A stretch of DNA of 64,000 bases from assembly GCF_040126305.1 (NCBI RefSeq), contig NZ_CP149510.1:535001-599000 (forward strand). Direction: 5' to 3'. This stretch comes from Pararhizobium sp. A13. GTDB lineage: Bacteria > Pseudomonadota > Alphaproteobacteria > Rhizobiales > Rhizobiaceae. The position numbers and the translations under genes are program-made. Shown here in pieces: positions 51,901-59,089 of the stretch (position 1 is its first letter; the number at the start of each line of letters is the position of its first letter). The notes below the pieces were generated by a model. The model was not told where the DNA came from and did no database searches. It saw only the letters and a list, made by a program, of their open reading frames with translations.

Positions 51901-54690
51901 ATCGGCAGCGCCAATCTCGACGGCGCGCTCGCCGGCACTTTCAGCCTTGCCGACAACAGGCTGAACACGACGTTCAAGCTCTCGGCCCGCCCGGCCGCCC
52001 TGCCCGCCTCCATCTCGGCAAAATTCGATACGCCGGTGGACGTCGCCGGCACGCTTGCGACCGGCCCTGACGGCGCCGTCGACATCACGAACCTCAACGT
52101 GACCTCCGGCACGCTCCAGGCCGCCGGTTCCGTCGCGCTCAAGTCGCAGACCCTGACGGCCGCACTGACCGGCACCGTGCTTGATCTCGGCAAGGTGCTC
52201 GCTGATGCAGAAGGCCAGGCCAACTTCACGGTTGACGCTACCGGCCCGCTCGGCAATCTCGGCGTCAAGGCCGAAATCACGTCCCGCGGCGCGACGCTTG
52301 CCGGCCGCACCTTGAGCGACCTGCAGCTGACGGCGGACGCAACCGCCAACCCGAAGAACCCGCAGGCGAAGATCACCGCCACCGGCGTGCTCGGCGGCCA
52401 GGCGATCAACGTCAAGGCCGATCTCGTTTCCAAGGACGGCCGCACCAGCGTGCCGGTCCTGCAGGTGCAGATCGGCGAGAACACGCTGAACGGCGTCGTC
52501 AACTTCACGTCCGACTTCCTGCCGCAGGGGACGATCGACTTCACATTCCCCGATGTCGGGCTGCTCGCCGCCATGGCCGGCGAAAAGGCCTCCGGCGACT
52601 TGGCGGGATCGGCGTCGATCAAAAGCGATGGCGGCATAACCTCGATCGCGCTCAAGGCCAGCGGCTCCGGCATCAAGCGCGGCGATCTCGTCATCACCAA
52701 GCCGGTGGCGGACATCACCATCGCCGATTTGAAGGCGCTGGCGATCAAGGGCAATCTTTCCATCGAAACCTTTGCCCAAGGCGCCAACCGCGTCAGCGGC
52801 CTGAAGCTCGATTTCGTCCAGCAGGAAAACCAGACCAATGTCGCGCTCGATGGCAGCTATGATGGCGCGCCGCTGAAGTTGCGCGCCGATATCCAGACGG
52901 CGGGCGGCAAGACGACTGTCGATCTCGCCTCCTTCACTGCCGCCCCGAGAAAGATCCCGGTCAAGCTCTCAGCACCGACGACAATCTCCATCGAGAACGG
53001 CACCGTCAGCCTGCAGAAATTGACGATCGCGGCGTCCGGCGGCACGATCACGGTGACCGGATCAGCGGGCGAAAAACTCGATCTCGCCATCAATCTCAAT
53101 GCCCTGCCCGCCAGGCTTGCCAATACCTTCGCGCCGTCGCTCGGCGCGGACGGCGCCATCAGCGGCACGGTGGGTGTCAAAGGCACATCGACCGCACCGG
53201 TCGCCACCTACGATCTGCGCTGGGCCAATGCGGTGGTTGCGCAAGCCAGGTCGGCCGGCGTCAGCGCGCTCGACATCACCGCCAAGGGCCAGTTCGCCAA
53301 CAGCACCGTGACGCTCGACGCGACGATCAGCGGTGCGGGCGGCCTCTCCTTCAGGGGCGGCGGCAAGGTGGGCCTCACCGGCAACAGGCCGATCGACATG
53401 AAATTCTCCGGCAACCTGCCCTTCGGTCTCGCCGCAGGTCTGCTGGCGCAGCAGGGCTTCACGCTGACAGGCGCCGCCAATGTCGATCTCGCCATCAGAG
53501 GCGCTGCGACGGCGCCGCAGATCACCGGCACGATCTCGACCTCCGGTGCCCGACTTGTCGATGTCCGCCGTAACCTCGCGATCACCGACCTGACGGCCAA
53601 TATTTCCCTCGACGGCAAACAGGCAAGTATCCAAAAACTGTCCGGTCGGCTCGCCAGCGGCGGTTCGCTCGATGTCAGCGGCACGGTCGGCATCGCGCCG
53701 GGCTCCGGCTTTCCTGCCGATCTCACTATCCGTCTCGACAACGCGACCTATGTCGACGGCAGCCTGTTCACCGCCAACGTCGATGGCGCCCTGACGCTGA
53801 AGGGCTCCCTCACGGCGGCGCCGGTGCTGGGCGGAAAGGTCACCATTCAGAAGGCAGCGATTACGATTCCGGAAAAACTCCCGGCTTCGCTGTCGGAGAT
53901 CAACATCAAGCACAAGAATGCTCCGGCCAAGGTTCGCCAGATGCAGGCGGATGTCAAAAGCGACACGGCGAGCAGCGGCGGGGCCAAGAGCGGCGGCGTG
54001 GCCTTCGACCTCGCCGTCCATGCACCTGGAAAGCTATTCGTCCGCGGCCGCGGCATCGACGCCGAACTCGGCGGCGATCTGACGATCCGCGGCACAGCCG
54101 CCCAGCCGGTAGTGTCGGGCGGTTTCCAGATGCGGCGCGGCCGATTGGAAATTCTCGGCAAACGGCTCGATTTCTCCGACGGCACGATCAGCTTCGGCGG
54201 CAATCTGATCCCGACGCTCGACCTCGACGCAACGTCGACTGCAGGGTCGACGACGATCACCGTCAATGTCGCCGGTCTTGCCAACAATCCGACCGTCACC
54301 TTCTCGTCTTCGCCCGCTCTGCCGCAGGATGAAATCCTGGCGCAGCTGATCTTCAACCGGTCGCTCTCCAACCTGTCGGCCCTGCAGATCGCGCAGCTCG
54401 CGAGTGCCGTGAGCCAGCTCGCAGGCGGCGGCTCCAACTCGCTTCTCGACGGATTGCGCAACAAGCTCGGCGTCGACGATCTCGACGTCTCGACCGACGC
54501 CAACGGCGGCGCCCAGGTGACGGCCGGCAAATATCTGAACGACCGCACCTATCTGGAACTTCAGTCAGGCTCCGAAGCCGGCAGCGGCAAGGCGATCATC
54601 AATCTCGACGTCGGCCGCGGCGTCAAGCTGCGCGGCGAAGCCGGCAGCAGCGGTACAGGCGCGGGCATCTTCTACGAGAAGGAATATTGA
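48979..54690 (+). CDS. tamB: Translocation/assembly module protein TamB, enlarged by an internal duplication
   Basis: A 1903-residue inner-membrane-anchored periplasmic protein. One membrane segment is at about 12-36 (WFLYCLGLVLVAAVLFLLFAG). The long middle is repetitive beta structure expected to form a hydrophobic groove spanning the periplasm. The C-terminal DUF490 domain is intact: RGRLEILGKRLDFSDGTISF near 1715-1734, SSPALPQDEILAQLIFNRSLSNLS near 1776-1799, ending KLRGEAGSSGTGAGIFYEKEY. Residues 354-866 and 867-1379 are two copies of one 513-residue unit, which explains a length several hundred residues above usual. It works with TamA, just upstream. Confidence 0.95.
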   Translation: MNRFLRFLKAASRWFLYCLGLVLVAAVLFLLFAGFTAPGARLVAAMIEKYASTPDQIVRINDPSALLTGDFTASSVTLFDSKGVYAEIREVAIDWSPTALFAKRFEAAKLSAGSVRLERLPIPSQETREVRKTFALPLDVKIDAFDLKDVVIGKEIAGVDQFLSAQGKLNATNASIATALAVAQRDRPDAKAIADIIFNPAGNELRLETTIEEPKGGLLAKALRLPGEPAISVNVTGQGPLSNWSGTATAALDGKAVLKLGGQHTLAADGFRTVSLKGGGTFSDLLPAAFRPLFEGTTDIDLSAAIDGKTVRIQTGNVSTGALTLSASGTYSTTGQNDLQASLTGKNGPIDFRLPLEKGEAHLAIDTASVSLIGDAQTAVLDIGAAIGKATLPQGEIEAIKLHAYSDGFNLSTRTGPLKTTIETGATRFANADIDRVIKGPVKIDGSLSLTPETVSFDPITIESASIGGTLTGSYTIAENTLATGFKLFALPAVLPPALAAKFDTTIVIAGNLGTGANGNVDVSDLTIKSGTVEVAASAALETGNLTAAITGTVPEIGKLLADAKGSATFSADVTGPLDALDVKAKVTSSGTTLAGRTLNDFAVNADAVIGRDGPTGTVTASGSVDGQVINAKADIATAKGTTNVPSFEAVIGSNTLKGSLDLTKEFEPNGSLTFNFPDVGLLAAMAGQTASGDLAGSASIKTESGMTSVAVKASGSGITRGDLVITKPAADITIADLKALAIKGAVTVEEVKQGSNLLTGLKLGFEQQGKTTNFALDGIYDAAPLSARGDLQSAAGRTTIKLQSFTAAPKKIPLELANPTTIVIEKGAVNLQRLAINAYGGTATLTGSAGEKLNITAALAGIDTRLPLEGGETHIVLDTGTASINGDMQSAVLDVAANVAEVALPQGRFDAIKLTAHSDAFNLATRSGAVTATVEAGATQLTNADLDRLVKGPLTVATTLDVTPETIGFSPITIGSANLDGALAGTFSLADNRLNTTFKLSARPAALPASISAKFDTPVDVAGTLATGPDGAVDITNLNVTSGTLQAAGSVALKSQTLTAALTGTVLDLGKVLADAEGQANFTVDATGPLGNLGVKAEITSRGATLAGRTLSDLQLTADATANPKNPQAKITATGVLGGQAINVKADLVSKDGRTSVPVLQVQIGENTLNGVVNFTSDFLPQGTIDFTFPDVGLLAAMAGEKASGDLAGSASIKSDGGITSIALKASGSGIKRGDLVITKPVADITIADLKALAIKGNLSIETFAQGANRVSGLKLDFVQQENQTNVALDGSYDGAPLKLRADIQTAGGKTTVDLASFTAAPRKIPVKLSAPTTISIENGTVSLQKLTIAASGGTITVTGSAGEKLDLAINLNALPARLANTFAPSLGADGAISGTVGVKGTSTAPVATYDLRWANAVVAQARSAGVSALDITAKGQFANSTVTLDATISGAGGLSFRGGGKVGLTGNRPIDMKFSGNLPFGLAAGLLAQQGFTLTGAANVDLAIRGAATAPQITGTISTSGARLVDVRRNLAITDLTANISLDGKQASIQKLSGRLASGGSLDVSGTVGIAPGSGFPADLTIRLDNATYVDGSLFTANVDGALTLKGSLTAAPVLGGKVTIQKAAITIPEKLPASLSEINIKHKNAPAKVRQMQADVKSDTASSGGAKSGGVAFDLAVHAPGKLFVRGRGIDAELGGDLTIRGTAAQPVVSGGFQMRRGRLEILGKRLDFSDGTISFGGNLIPTLDLDATSTAGSTTITVNVAGLANNPTVTFSSSPALPQDEILAQLIFNRSLSNLSALQIAQLASAVSQLAGGGSNSLLDGLRNKLGVDDLDVSTDANGGAQVTAGKYLNDRTYLELQSGSEAGSGKAIINLDVGRGVKLRGEAGSSGTGAGIFYEKEY
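50038..53115 (+). repeat. Tandem duplication of 1539 bp (513 codons) inside tamB
   Basis: Unit 1 is 50038-51576, unit 2 is 51577-53115. Both open with LPLE.GE.H...DT and hold matching blocks at the same offset: FPDVGLLAAMAG, ASGDLAGSASIK, KASGSGI.RGDLVITKP and DITIADLKALAIKG. Codon choices differ between copies, so the event is not recent. Confidence 0.88.
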
Positions 54691-54698
54691 GCGGCGGG

Positions 54699-55151
54699 CT
54701 ATAGCCCCGTCGCCATCTTGCTCGTTTTCAGCAGGATATTCGTTTCCGTCAGATTGATGCCGTCGATCAGCCGGATGCGCCGCAGCGTTTCGTCGAAGGT
54801 GGCGAGATCCTTGTCCTCGAGCTCGGCGATGAAATCCCAGCGGCCATTGGTGGAATGGAGCGCCCTGACCTGCGGCAGGCCGCGCAATTGCGCAGCAACC
54901 TTGTCGGCCATCTTGCCGTGAATCTCGATCATGACGATAGCCCTGACACCGGTGCCGGAAAGTTCCGCGCCGGTGCGGATGGTGAAGGCGGCGATGGTGC
55001 CCGACGACACCAGACGGTCGATGCGGGCGGCAACGGTGGCACGCGATGCACCGGTTGCCGCAGCCAGCGACGACACCGGTGTGCGGGCATTGTGGCGAAG
55101 CGCGCTGATCAGCGTATGATCCAGATCGTCAAGGCTTATCATTATGCTCAT
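54699..55151 (-). CDS. Lrp/AsnC-family transcriptional regulator
   Basis: A 150-residue regulator. The N-terminal winged helix is at about 5-55 (LDDLDHTLISALRHNARTPVSSLAAATGASRATVAARIDRL). The RAM ligand domain follows (VRAIVMIEIHGKMADKVAAQLRGLPQVRALHSTNGRWDFIAEL). ATG at 55151 and ATG at 55142 are both possible starts, neither with a strong ribosome site. It is divergent from rocF-rocD across 129 bp, so it very likely senses an amino acid such as arginine or ornithine and controls that operon. The ligand is inferred from context. Confidence 0.9.
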   Translation of the reverse strand: MSIMISLDDLDHTLISALRHNARTPVSSLAAATGASRATVAARIDRLVSSGTIAAFTIRTGAELSGTGVRAIVMIEIHGKMADKVAAQLRGLPQVRALHSTNGRWDFIAELEDKDLATFDETLRRIRLIDGINLTETNILLKTSKMATGL

Positions 55152-55280
55152 CCAGATTTATCAAAGTGCCGATAATAGCCTTCTATCTGTCAGTTTTCCA
55201 TCTTTTTGCTACCATCTGAAACGGCAATAATCCGCCCACAAACCGGGCAAACCGGCATCACGCAAACCTGCGGGGAAATC

Positions 55281-56216
55281 ATGGCTGAATCCAAGAAAAA
55301 CATTGCGCTGATCGGCGCCCCACTCGAGGAAGGCTCCGGCCGCCGTGGTTGCGCCATGGGTCCGGCAGCGCTGCGCATCGCCGGCATTGACACCATCCTC
55401 GCCGGCCTCGGCCACAGCGTTACCGACGAAGGCGACCTGAAGCCGCTGCCGGCCCGTGACCTTGCCAATCATCCCGGGGCCAACAACCTGCAGATCGTTG
55501 CCGCCATCACCCGCGCATTGGATGAGACGGTCCACGACACGGCGCGAGGCGGCAAGTTCCCGCTGATCCTCGGCGGCGACCATGCCCTGTCGATGGGCTC
55601 GGTTTCCGGCATGGCGCGCTATGCAAGGGAACAGAACCGCCCGCTCTTCGTGCTGTGGCTCGATGCCCATGCCGACTTCAATTCCCCGACAACCTCGCCA
55701 TCCGGCAACATGCATGGCATGCCGGTCGCATTCTTCTGCGGCCAGGCCGAATTCGCCCCGATCCTCGACAAGGACCGGCCGCTGGTCGACCCGAGACACG
55801 TCTTCCAGGTCGGCATCCGTTCCGTCGATGACCGCGAGCGCGAGGAAATCGCCGAGCACGGCGTCAATGTCTACGACATGCGCGCTATCGACGAGACCGG
55901 CATGGCCCATATCATGCACGAGATCATCGCGACGATTAAGGGCGCAAACGGCATGCTGCATGTCAGCCTCGATGTCGATTTTCTCGATCCCGAGTTCGCC
56001 CCCGGCGTCGGCACCACGGTGCCCGGCGGCGCGACCTTCCGCGAAGCGCATCTGATCATGGAAATGCTCTGCGACAGCGGCCTCGTCTCGTCGCTCGATC
56101 TCGTCGAGCTCAACCCCTTCCTCGACGATCGCGGCAAGAGCGCCCGCATCCTCGTCGAACTGACCGCCAGCCTGTTCGGCCGCCGCATTCTCGATCGCCC
56201 GACCCGCGGCGCCTGA
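55281..56216 (+). CDS. rocF: Arginase
   Basis: A 311-residue manganese enzyme hydrolysing arginine to ornithine and urea. CGGGGAAA lies before the ATG at 55281; an upstream in-frame start adds 25 unrelated residues. Binuclear-metal motifs: GGDHALSMG near 100-108, DAHADFNSPTTSPSGN.HG near 128-146, and SLDVDFLDPEFAPG near 232-245, followed by GG.T.REAH. All metal ligands (His, Asp) are present. It lies 30 bp before the aminotransferase gene, forming a two-step arginine catabolic operon with the divergent Lrp regulator. Confidence 0.95.
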   Translation: MAESKKNIALIGAPLEEGSGRRGCAMGPAALRIAGIDTILAGLGHSVTDEGDLKPLPARDLANHPGANNLQIVAAITRALDETVHDTARGGKFPLILGGDHALSMGSVSGMARYAREQNRPLFVLWLDAHADFNSPTTSPSGNMHGMPVAFFCGQAEFAPILDKDRPLVDPRHVFQVGIRSVDDREREEIAEHGVNVYDMRAIDETGMAHIMHEIIATIKGANGMLHVSLDVDFLDPEFAPGVGTTVPGGATFREAHLIMEMLCDSGLVSSLDLVELNPFLDDRGKSARILVELTASLFGRRILDRPTRGA

Positions 56217-56246
56217 GCCCACGAATCCGAGCCACTGGAGGTCCCC

Positions 56247-57452
56247 ATGAACACGACGAACGCACTCATCGAAACAGAATATCGGCTCGGCGCGCACAAC
56301 TACAAGCCGCTCGACGTCATCCTGTCGCGCGGCGAAGGCGTCTATGTCTGGGATCTCGACGGCAATCGCTACCTCGACTGCCTGTCGGCCTATTCCGCCG
56401 TCAACCAGGGCCATTGCCATCCGAAGATCCTCGCGGCGATGGTCGAGCAGGCGCAGAAGCTGACGCTGACCTCCCGCGCCTTCCGCAACGACCAGCTGGC
56501 ACATCTCTACGAGGAACTGGCAGCGCTCACCGGCAGCCACAAGATCCTGCCGATGAACTCCGGCGCTGAAGCCGTCGAAACCGCCGTCAAGGCGGTCCGC
56601 AAATGGGGATACGAGGTCAAGGGCGTTCCCGACGACAAGGCCGAGATCATTGTCTGCTCGAACAACTTCCACGGCCGCACCATGGGCATCGTCGGTTTCT
56701 CCACCGACCCGGACGCCCGTACCGGTTTCGGCCCCTTCGCGCCCGGCTTCGTCACCGTGCCCTTCGGCGATATCGAAGCCTTCCGCGCGGCGATCAACGA
56801 GAACACCGTCGCTTTCCTGATCGAGCCGATCCAGGGCGAAGCCGGCGTCATCATCCCGCCACGCGGCTATTTCCCCGAGGTCCGCGCGCTCTGCTCGAAG
56901 CACGGCGTGACGCTGATCCTCGACGAGATCCAGACCGGCCTTGGCCGAACCGGCAAGCTGCTTGCCGAAGAGCATGAGGGCATCGAGGCCGACGTGACCT
57001 TGATCGGCAAGGCGCTCTCCGGCGGCTTCTATCCGGTTTCGGCCGTGCTCTCGAATTCCGAGGTGCTCGGCGTCTTGAAGCCCGGCCAACATGGCTCGAC
57101 CTTTGGCGGTAACCCGCTTGCCTGCGCCATCGCCCGCGCAGCCTTGAAGGCGCTGACCGAGGAAGGCATGATCGAGAACTCCGCCCGCATGGGCGAGCGC
57201 TTCCAGGCTGGCCTGAAGGACATCCGCTCCAACATCATCAAGGACGTCCGCGGCCGCGGCCTGATGCTTGCCGTCGAGCTCGTGCCGGAAGCGGGCGGCG
57301 CCCGCAAATATTGCGAGGCCCTCAAGGAACGCGGCATCCTCGCCAAGGACACCCATGGCGACACGATCCGCATCGCCCCGCCGCTGGTCATCACGCAAGA
57401 CCAGGTCGACTGGGCGATCGAGCAGTTGGCGGGCGTTCTCGCCTCGGCTTGA
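56247..57452 (+). CDS. rocD: Ornithine aminotransferase
   Basis: A 401-residue class III PLP aminotransferase converting ornithine plus 2-oxoglutarate to glutamate semialdehyde and glutamate. [19 protein letters not shown] near 109-127 binds the PLP phosphate, [13 protein letters not shown] near 225-237 carries the PLP-ring Asp, and the Schiff-base lysine is in [16 protein letters not shown] near 254. [12 protein letters not shown] follows. GGAGGT precedes the ATG. It is co-transcribed with arginase, making arginine usable as nitrogen and carbon source. Confidence 0.95.
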   Translation: MNTTNALIETEYRLGAHNYKPLDVILSRGEGVYVWDLDGNRYLDCLSAYSAVNQGHCHPKILAAMVEQAQKLTLTSRAFRNDQLAHLYEELAALTGSHKILPMNSGAEAVETAVKAVRKWGYEVKGVPDDKAEIIVCSNNFHGRTMGIVGFSTDPDARTGFGPFAPGFVTVPFGDIEAFRAAINENTVAFLIEPIQGEAGVIIPPRGYFPEVRALCSKHGVTLILDEIQTGLGRTGKLLAEEHEGIEADVTLIGKALSGGFYPVSAVLSNSEVLGVLKPGQHGSTFGGNPLACAIARAALKALTEEGMIENSARMGERFQAGLKDIRSNIIKDVRGRGLMLAVELVPEAGGARKYCEALKERGILAKDTHGDTIRIAPPLVITQDQVDWAIEQLAGVLASA

Positions 57453-57729
57453 TCATTCAGCGCTCCGGCCGCCAACCCGCCGCTGCGCTTTCCTCGAGCT
57501 GCAAAAGCATCTCTTAACGATTTGTGATATAATGTCCTTTGCAGGGCGCGAACGGCTATCTGCCGCGCATGACGCATCGCCCCTGACCGGATGTAGCCGG
57601 CATTTCAGACAATTTATCCGACGCAGCAAGCGCAGGCATGCCCAATGGCGCCAGCAGCATGCAGCCGAGGTCTGTTAAGAGCCAAGCGCCGTGGCGCCGG
57701 CTGAAAGCCGCAACGGGAAGGAACCGCAG

Positions 57730-58209
57730 ATGACGAATGCACTGAAAATGGCAGGTTTCGACGGCGAGACGCTGGAAATCATCGCCTTCCGCCTTCACGA
57801 TCAGGAATTCTGCGTGAAGACCACGACGATCCGCGAAATCCGCGGCTGGGCGCCCTCGACGCCGATCCCGCATTCGCCGGCCGATGTGCTCGGCGTCATG
57901 AACCTGCGCGGCACGGTCATCCCGATCATCGACCTCGCCCATAAGCTCGGCATGAAGTCGACGGTTGCCAACGAGCGCAGCGCCATCGTCGTCGCCGAAG
58001 TGCACAACATGGTCATCGGCCTCGTGGTCGACCGTGTCTCCGACATCCTGACGGTCCAGGGCAACCAGGTGCAGCCGGTTCCGGAAATCACCACATCCTT
58101 CGACAAAAGCTATGCCGAAGGCATCATCGCCAACGAGAGCGGCATGATCTGCTTCCTCAATCTCGCCCGCATGTTCAAGGAACGCGAGATGGACGACATG
58201 GCCGCCTGA
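57730..58209 (+). CDS. cheW: Chemotaxis coupling protein CheW
   Basis: A 159-residue CheW-domain protein. GGAAGGA lies before the ATG at 57730; a 13-codon longer reading is rejected. ETLEIIAFRLHDQEFCVKTTTIREIRGW opens the first SH3-like subdomain, and the conserved VLGVMNLRGTVIPIIDLAHKLG is near 57-78. The second subdomain holds GLVVDRVSDILTV near 100-112. It links receptors to the CheA kinase. It lies apart from any che operon, with its own terminator, so it may serve an alternative receptor array. Confidence 0.95.
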   Translation: MTNALKMAGFDGETLEIIAFRLHDQEFCVKTTTIREIRGWAPSTPIPHSPADVLGVMNLRGTVIPIIDLAHKLGMKSTVANERSAIVVAEVHNMVIGLVVDRVSDILTVQGNQVQPVPEITTSFDKSYAEGIIANESGMICFLNLARMFKEREMDDMAA

Positions 58210-58232
58210 TCGGCGACCCAACCGAATTGACG

Positions 58233-58258
58233 AGAGCGGCCAACGGCCGCTCTTTTTT
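58233..58258 (+). terminator. Rho-independent terminator of cheW
   Basis: A perfect 9-bp stem AGAGCGGCC/GGCCGCTCT with an AAC loop, followed by five T residues. Confidence 0.93.
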
Positions 58259-58394
58259 GTTTCAGGCGACTGCCGTATCCGGCGTATCCTCGCCGATAGA
58301 GACGCTACGTCGATCCTCGCCCGGCGACAGGCCCACGAGCTTGCAAAAATCTTGCGTACGGCACTGGAATCCTCGTTGCCGATCTGCGGCGGCC

Positions 58395-58500
58395 TGACTT
58401 CACGCCCCCGTCGAGGGGGAGGGTCGGCGCGAAGCGACGGGGTGGGATGACTTTCGTGCGCTCCTGACGGTCACCCCCACCCGCCGCTATGCGGCGACCA
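58395..58500. repeat. Rhizobial intergenic repeat copies
   Basis: CCCCCGTCGAGGGGGAGGGT ... GCGAAGCG ... GGGGTGGGATGA resembles the elements at 35654-35770; a partial reversed copy (GGTCACCCCCACCCGCCG) follows. Together they form an inverted pair. Confidence 0.65.
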
Positions 58501-59089
58501 AAGGTTGCCGAAACAGCTTTGGCCACGCCCGGAAAAATCCCCATGGTTTTACTTGTCGTTCACTTGGCCGGGGCGCTGAAAAGTGCCGAGACTAAGTAAT
58601 TTAATATGACGCCTTCCAGCGCGCCGTTCAGCGTTCGTCGACTGGCAACTCCGGTTTCTCTGCGGGGATGGCGGCACCTTTTTCCGGTACGGGTGACGCT
58701 CACGGTTTTCGCCGCGACGCCACGAAAGGCATTGCTCACACAACGCCAGTCGCCGCTCCTCATGTGTGCCTCACAGGCACGCCCCGTCCTGTTTCAGACG
58801 AGAGGAAAACCATTTTCTGACAGTCCACCGGATGGAAGCTTACGACCGTCCCCCACCCGGCACCGGTCCCGCCTCGCCGCGACGCCTCGCGGGGTAGCCG
58901 ATGACGGAACAGGTCGATCATGGCACAGGTTTTCGCGGCGGGGACGGGCGGGGAAATTGCGGGCTCGCAGACGGATCCCCTCACCGACAAACTCTATCAC
59001 TTAGCCTTCGGCTAAAATGTTGATTTTGTGTCCTCTCCCACAAGGGGAGTGGGACACTCTGGCGCGGCCAGCCCGCCTCACTTTGCGCC
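58501..59089. other. Stretch with no gene I can support
   Basis: Open frames exist on both strands, the longest being 58606-59004 on plus, but they are rich in Arg, Ser and Pro, lack ribosome sites and overlap one another, as random frames in GC-rich DNA do. No RNA family was recognised. It may be decayed DNA or hold an unrecognised RNA. Confidence 0.4.

Noticed and set aside
55209..57398. Antisense frame of 729 codons opposite rocF-rocD
   Set aside because: It spans two well-supported genes and a gap; no protein family visible.
58606..59004. Plus-strand frame of 132 codons
   Set aside because: Arg/Ser/Pro-rich composition typical of non-coding GC-rich DNA, no ribosome site, no recognisable domain.
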